The notes under the pieces: generated by a model
Told to the model about the DNA's origin: nothing
The model's database searches: none
Seen by the model: the letters and a program-made list of their open reading frames with translations, nothing else
Shown here: piece after piece, positions 6,132 to 8,745 of the stretch
How positions within the stretch are numbered: position 1 is the first letter of the stretch
How the letters are laid out: every line of letters begins with the position of its first letter
NCBI GenBank assembly: GCA_900313435.1
Contig: OMRF01000352.1
Coordinates: 1-8,745, forward strand
Source of the DNA: an uncultured Lachnospiraceae bacterium
GTDB lineage: Bacteria; Bacillota; Clostridia; Lachnospirales; Lachnospiraceae
Length of the DNA stretch: 8,745 bases
Direction: 5' to 3'
Made by a program: the position numbers and the translations under genes

Positions 6132-8636
6132 ATGCCTGTTGACAATATCTTTGACAATATGGAAACGGTTGCCGCCTCGGTGATCATAGTAAATACCGTT
6201 ACCGGAAAATACAGGGTGCTAAAAAAGCACTGGTCCTTTTCAAATGATTATACAGACGGGATTGCCTGGAATGATTCCGTAAAGGCCTTCAAGGAGCACG
6301 AACTTCTGCCCGAACAGGAGAACAGAGATCTTGTGGACTGCATGCGTACAGAAAACCTGGTTACGGCACTTAAGGATGCGGAGACCTACATTTCTGTCGA
6401 TGTCCAGAAAAAGGATACGGTCTGGTGCCGTCTTCGTGCTGTACCTTCGGAGACCGATGAAGAGGGAAATATCACAAAGGTTGTCGTAACCATCGCAAAT
6501 ATCACCACAGATGTCAGAAAAAGATTTGAAGAGGAACGTCTCAAAAAGCGTTATGAGGCTCTTCAGGCCGGAATGAGCCGTATCCATGACTCCGAATTTC
6601 TTTACAATCTTGATGAAGGAACCTATCATGCCTTCAAAATGCCCTCTGCCTTAGTCGGATTGATAGAGGCTGATGGTAAATCCTCTGATATCAAAAATTT
6701 ATTTATCAATATCCTGAAGGATTCCAATAGAAGTTCGTCCCAGTCCGATTCTTATTCTTCCATAAAGGATTTGAGGGAGAAGCTTTCCACAAAATGGTTG
6801 AAGACCAACCTTAAGGGCGGACGCCTTGTTGAGCTTGATTTTCAAAGCAATCATAACGGCGTTGAAAGATGGTATCGTATAAGCTTTTCCACTGTCGCCC
6901 AAAATGAAAAGGGTGAGCCGAATATCATAATGCTCTTCTCCACTGATATCACGGACAATATCATTGAGGAACAAAGGCTTAAGAATGAGCTTGTGCTCAC
7001 AAATGCAAATCTCCAAACGGAGATGATGCTGCTGCGCTCCTTCAAAAACATCTACTTCCTCTCTGTATACGGGGATTTAAAGGCAAACCGGATCAATATC
7101 ATTGAGGCGCCTGAGTCTTTCAGAAAAGAATGTGAAAAATGTGATTACGATCTTGATTCTATATGCAATGTAGCTATTAATACTATGGTCTCAGAGGAAT
7201 TCAAGGAGGATGTCATTGCCTTTCTTGATGACAAAACCTATACAGAGCGGTTCAAGGATACAGATCTTTTAACCTTCGACTACAGAGATAATAACGGACG
7301 CTGGAACAGGATCAATCTCATCAGGGTGAATTCCGATAATAGCGGAAATGCTATAAATGTCATCTGCGCCATTCAGGATATAGATCAGATAAAGAATAAT
7401 GAATTCCAGTATCAAACAGCTCTGATAGAGTCTGCCCACGCCGCAGAACGAGCAAATCAGGCAAAGACGCAGTTTCTTTCCCAGATGTCACATGACATCA
7501 GAACGCCTTTAAATGCAATAATAGGCTTTTCCACGATCATGCTTGAAGAAAGCGGTGACGCTGAGCAGGTTCAAGATTACACCAAAAAGATATTGTCATC
7601 AGGCAAGCAGCTCCTTCTTCTCATAAATGATGTCCTTGACATGTCAAAGATCGAATCGGGAAAGGTTGAGCTTTCCGCAAAGCCCTTCTCTCTCTTTGAT
7701 ATGCTTGTTTCCGTCAAGGAAGTGATCAAGACCATCGCGGATGCAAAGCACCAGCAGTTTACGATGGATATCGGAAAGATGGAGCACGACAGCTTCAATG
7801 CAGATGAATCGAGGTTGAACCAGATCCTCATCAATCTTCTGAACAATTCCGTAAAGTACACTCCTGTTGGAGGAAGGATAACCCTTTCTATCTCTTCCGA
7901 ACCCGGAAACACCAGTAAATATGACAGAGTAACCTTCATCGTAGAAGATACCGGATACGGAATGTCAAAGGCCTTCCTTGAAGAAGCCTTCAAGCCCTTC
8001 TCAAGGGAACAGAAGAGTGACACAGCTTCTGTACAGGGAACAGGTCTCGGACTTGCCATCACAAAAAATCTCGTAGATCTCATGGGTGGAACAATAGATG
8101 TCTTTTCTGAGGAAGGAAAGGGATCCCGCTTCACTGTCATAATCCCCATGAAGATTTCTGAGGATGAGGCTGAAAAGAAGGTGGAAATAAAGGCTGACGA
8201 TACGAATGTCCTCGAAGGACTCAATATTCTGGTCGCCGAGGACAATCCACTGAATTCAGAGATAATGACACAAATAATGAAGAAGAATGGTGCCACTGTG
8301 AGTCTGGCTCCAAACGGTCAGGAAGCCGTAAACACCTTCTTAAGCAGCGATCAAGGTTCCTTTGATCTCATATTCATGGATATACAGATGCCGGTAATGA
8401 ATGGTTACGAAGCCACGAGAGCCATCAGAGCCATCGCCACGGATGAATCAAAGAACCGCCCTGATGCTGCCACCATCCCCATCATCGCAGTCACGGCTAA
8501 TGCCTTTACGGATGATGTAAGGGAGGCTCTTCTTGCAGGCATGAACGCCCATATATCAAAGCCCATCAATGTTCCCGCCATGAAGAGCACAGTTTACAAG
8601 GTACTGCACAATTTAAATGAAGAAGAGCCGTCCTGA
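6132..8636 (+). CDS. PAS-containing hybrid sensor histidine kinase with C-terminal receiver domain
   Basis: The 834-residue protein shows no signal peptide or membrane segment, so it should sense a cytoplasmic cue. The N-terminal 420 residues hold three divergent PAS-like modules (about 10-128, 150-278, 305-420). Each ends in a similar block: VWCRLRAV (97-104), RWYRISFST (246-254), RWNRINLIR (390-398), each leading to a DIT or DID. A helical linker (about 420-450) precedes HisKA with SHDIRTP, phospho-acceptor His454. HATPase_c follows, with N box LLNNSVKYT (569-577), G1 EDTGYGM (605-611) and G2 GTGLGLA (636-642). The receiver domain (about 697-820) has Glu703/Asp704, phospho-acceptor Asp750 in FMDIQMPVMNGYEA, Thr788 and Lys810 in SKP, all intact. 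There is no HPt or DNA-binding domain, so a separate partner is needed or the receiver regulates the kinase. Its own promoter, strong ribosome binding site and terminator indicate a monocistronic unit. Ligand and target are unknown. Confidence 0.95.
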   Translation: MPVDNIFDNMETVAASVIIVNTVTGKYRVLKKHWSFSNDYTDGIAWNDSVKAFKEHELLPEQENRDLVDCMRTENLVTALKDAETYISVDVQKKDTVWCRLRAVPSETDEEGNITKVVVTIANITTDVRKRFEEERLKKRYEALQAGMSRIHDSEFLYNLDEGTYHAFKMPSALVGLIEADGKSSDIKNLFINILKDSNRSSSQSDSYSSIKDLREKLSTKWLKTNLKGGRLVELDFQSNHNGVERWYRISFSTVAQNEKGEPNIIMLFSTDITDNIIEEQRLKNELVLTNANLQTEMMLLRSFKNIYFLSVYGDLKANRINIIEAPESFRKECEKCDYDLDSICNVAINTMVSEEFKEDVIAFLDDKTYTERFKDTDLLTFDYRDNNGRWNRINLIRVNSDNSGNAINVICAIQDIDQIKNNEFQYQTALIESAHAAERANQAKTQFLSQMSHDIRTPLNAIIGFSTIMLEESGDAEQVQDYTKKILSSGKQLLLLINDVLDMSKIESGKVELSAKPFSLFDMLVSVKEVIKTIADAKHQQFTMDIGKMEHDSFNADESRLNQILINLLNNSVKYTPVGGRITLSISSEPGNTSKYDRVTFIVEDTGYGMSKAFLEEAFKPFSREQKSDTASVQGTGLGLAITKNLVDLMGGTIDVFSEEGKGSRFTVIIPMKISEDEAEKKVEIKADDTNVLEGLNILVAEDNPLNSEIMTQIMKKNGATVSLAPNGQEAVNTFLSSDQGSFDLIFMDIQMPVMNGYEATRAIRAIATDESKNRPDAATIPIIAVTANAFTDDVREALLAGMNAHISKPINVPAMKSTVYKVLHNLNEEEPS

Positions 8637-8657
8637 TGGACGGCTCTTCTTTTTTTT
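8620..8657 (+). terminator. Strong rho-independent terminator overlapping the kinase stop codon
   Basis: A 14-bp perfect stem (AAGAAGAGCCGTCC pairing with GGACGGCTCTTCTT, 8620-8633 with 8638-8651) has a TGAT loop. The T-run at 8650-8657 follows the stem and overlaps its last two bases. The kinase stop codon TGA occupies 8634-8636, in the loop, so the left arm encodes the last residues (EEPS) of the protein. It ends the rightward unit. Confidence 0.93.
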
Positions 8658-8658
8658 A

Positions 8659-8745
8659 GTATGACGGGCATGCCGTCAGTCTGTGGTGAAAGTCCACAAG
8701 GGGCGTAGTTGCCGACGAACCCCAAAGCGACTCCCAAGGTTTGCA
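8659..8745 (+). mobile_element. 5' end of a group II intron (likely class C / IIC), cut by window edge
   Basis: Starting at G8659 (GTATG, near the GUGYG consensus) the sequence shows the order of elements at the 5' end of group II introns: a hairpin TGACGG/CCGTCA (8662-8667 with 8673-8678) with a GCATG loop, then CAGTCT, then a TGTGG/CCACA hairpin (8682-8686 with 8694-8698) closing over TGAAAGT. Next comes a GGGG/CCCC stem (8700-8703 with 8720-8723) and an AAAGCGA-CTCCCAAGG stretch. From memory this parallels the 5' domain I of the Oceanobacillus iheyensis IIC intron (GGCATG hairpin, CAGTCT, GGTGARAGTCC). Its position right behind a terminator T-tract is the known target of class C introns. 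The reverse transcriptase gene, domains II-VI and the 3' end lie outside, so completeness and activity cannot be judged. Confidence 0.82.

Noticed and set aside
7577..8296. Minus-strand open frame of about 240 codons opposite the kinase domain
   Set aside because: It is antisense to the HisKA/HATPase coding region, shows Ser/Phe-rich low-complexity composition and matches no family I know.
8680..8725. Cobalamin-type riboswitch suggested by GGTGAAAGTCC
   Set aside because: The CCCGC-ACTGT part of the B12 box is absent, and the hairpin order before and after fits a group II intron 5' end instead. The location behind a terminator also fits an intron.
1..8745. CRISPR array, tRNA, rRNA or phage genes
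   Set aside because: I found no regularly spaced direct repeats, cloverleaf sequences or phage structural motifs on either strand.

Overview
The window looks like chromosomal DNA from a Gram-positive anaerobe of the class Clostridia, most likely a Lachnospiraceae member near Butyrivibrio or Roseburia. This is inferred from gene content (a NusG domain II protein with a Gx transporter, an ApbE lipoprotein, a ProB without PUA domain, a large PAS hybrid kinase), moderate GC, strong GGAG-type ribosome binding sites and a clostridial-style terminator. No rRNA, tRNA or CRISPR array is visible. Coding density is very high and no gene-free stretch reaches 100 bases, apart from the intron fragment at the right edge.

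Left and centre (1-4951), minus strand: six genes read leftward as one compact operon, in the order proB, 5-formyltetrahydrofolate cyclo-ligase, proA, miaB, a membrane-anchored NusG domain II protein (EetA-like), and a Gx-family membrane protein (EetB-like, cut by the left edge). Junctions are ATGA overlaps, a 20-nt-scale overlap, or gaps of 1-18 nt. ProB and ProA make glutamate-5-semialdehyde for proline synthesis, the cyclo-ligase recycles 5-formyl-THF, and MiaB methylthiolates tRNA. The last two genes belong to families tied to extracytosolic flavin or quinone redox.

Centre right (4999-6069), plus strand: a divergent apbE gene encodes an exported FAD:protein FMN transferase, only 47 bp from proB. 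Together with the EetA/EetB-like pair this suggests a flavin-based extracytosolic electron-transfer function split over two divergent units.

Right (6056-8657), plus strand: a good sigma-70-type promoter sits in the 3' end of apbE. It drives a soluble 834-residue hybrid sensor kinase with three PAS-like modules, HisKA, HATPase and a receiver domain. Its stop codon lies in the loop of a strong intrinsic terminator.

Right edge (8659-8745): directly after the terminator T-tract begins a sequence with the primary and secondary structure features of the 5' end of a group II intron, closest to class C (IIC), which is known to insert just behind terminators. The window ends inside its domain I.
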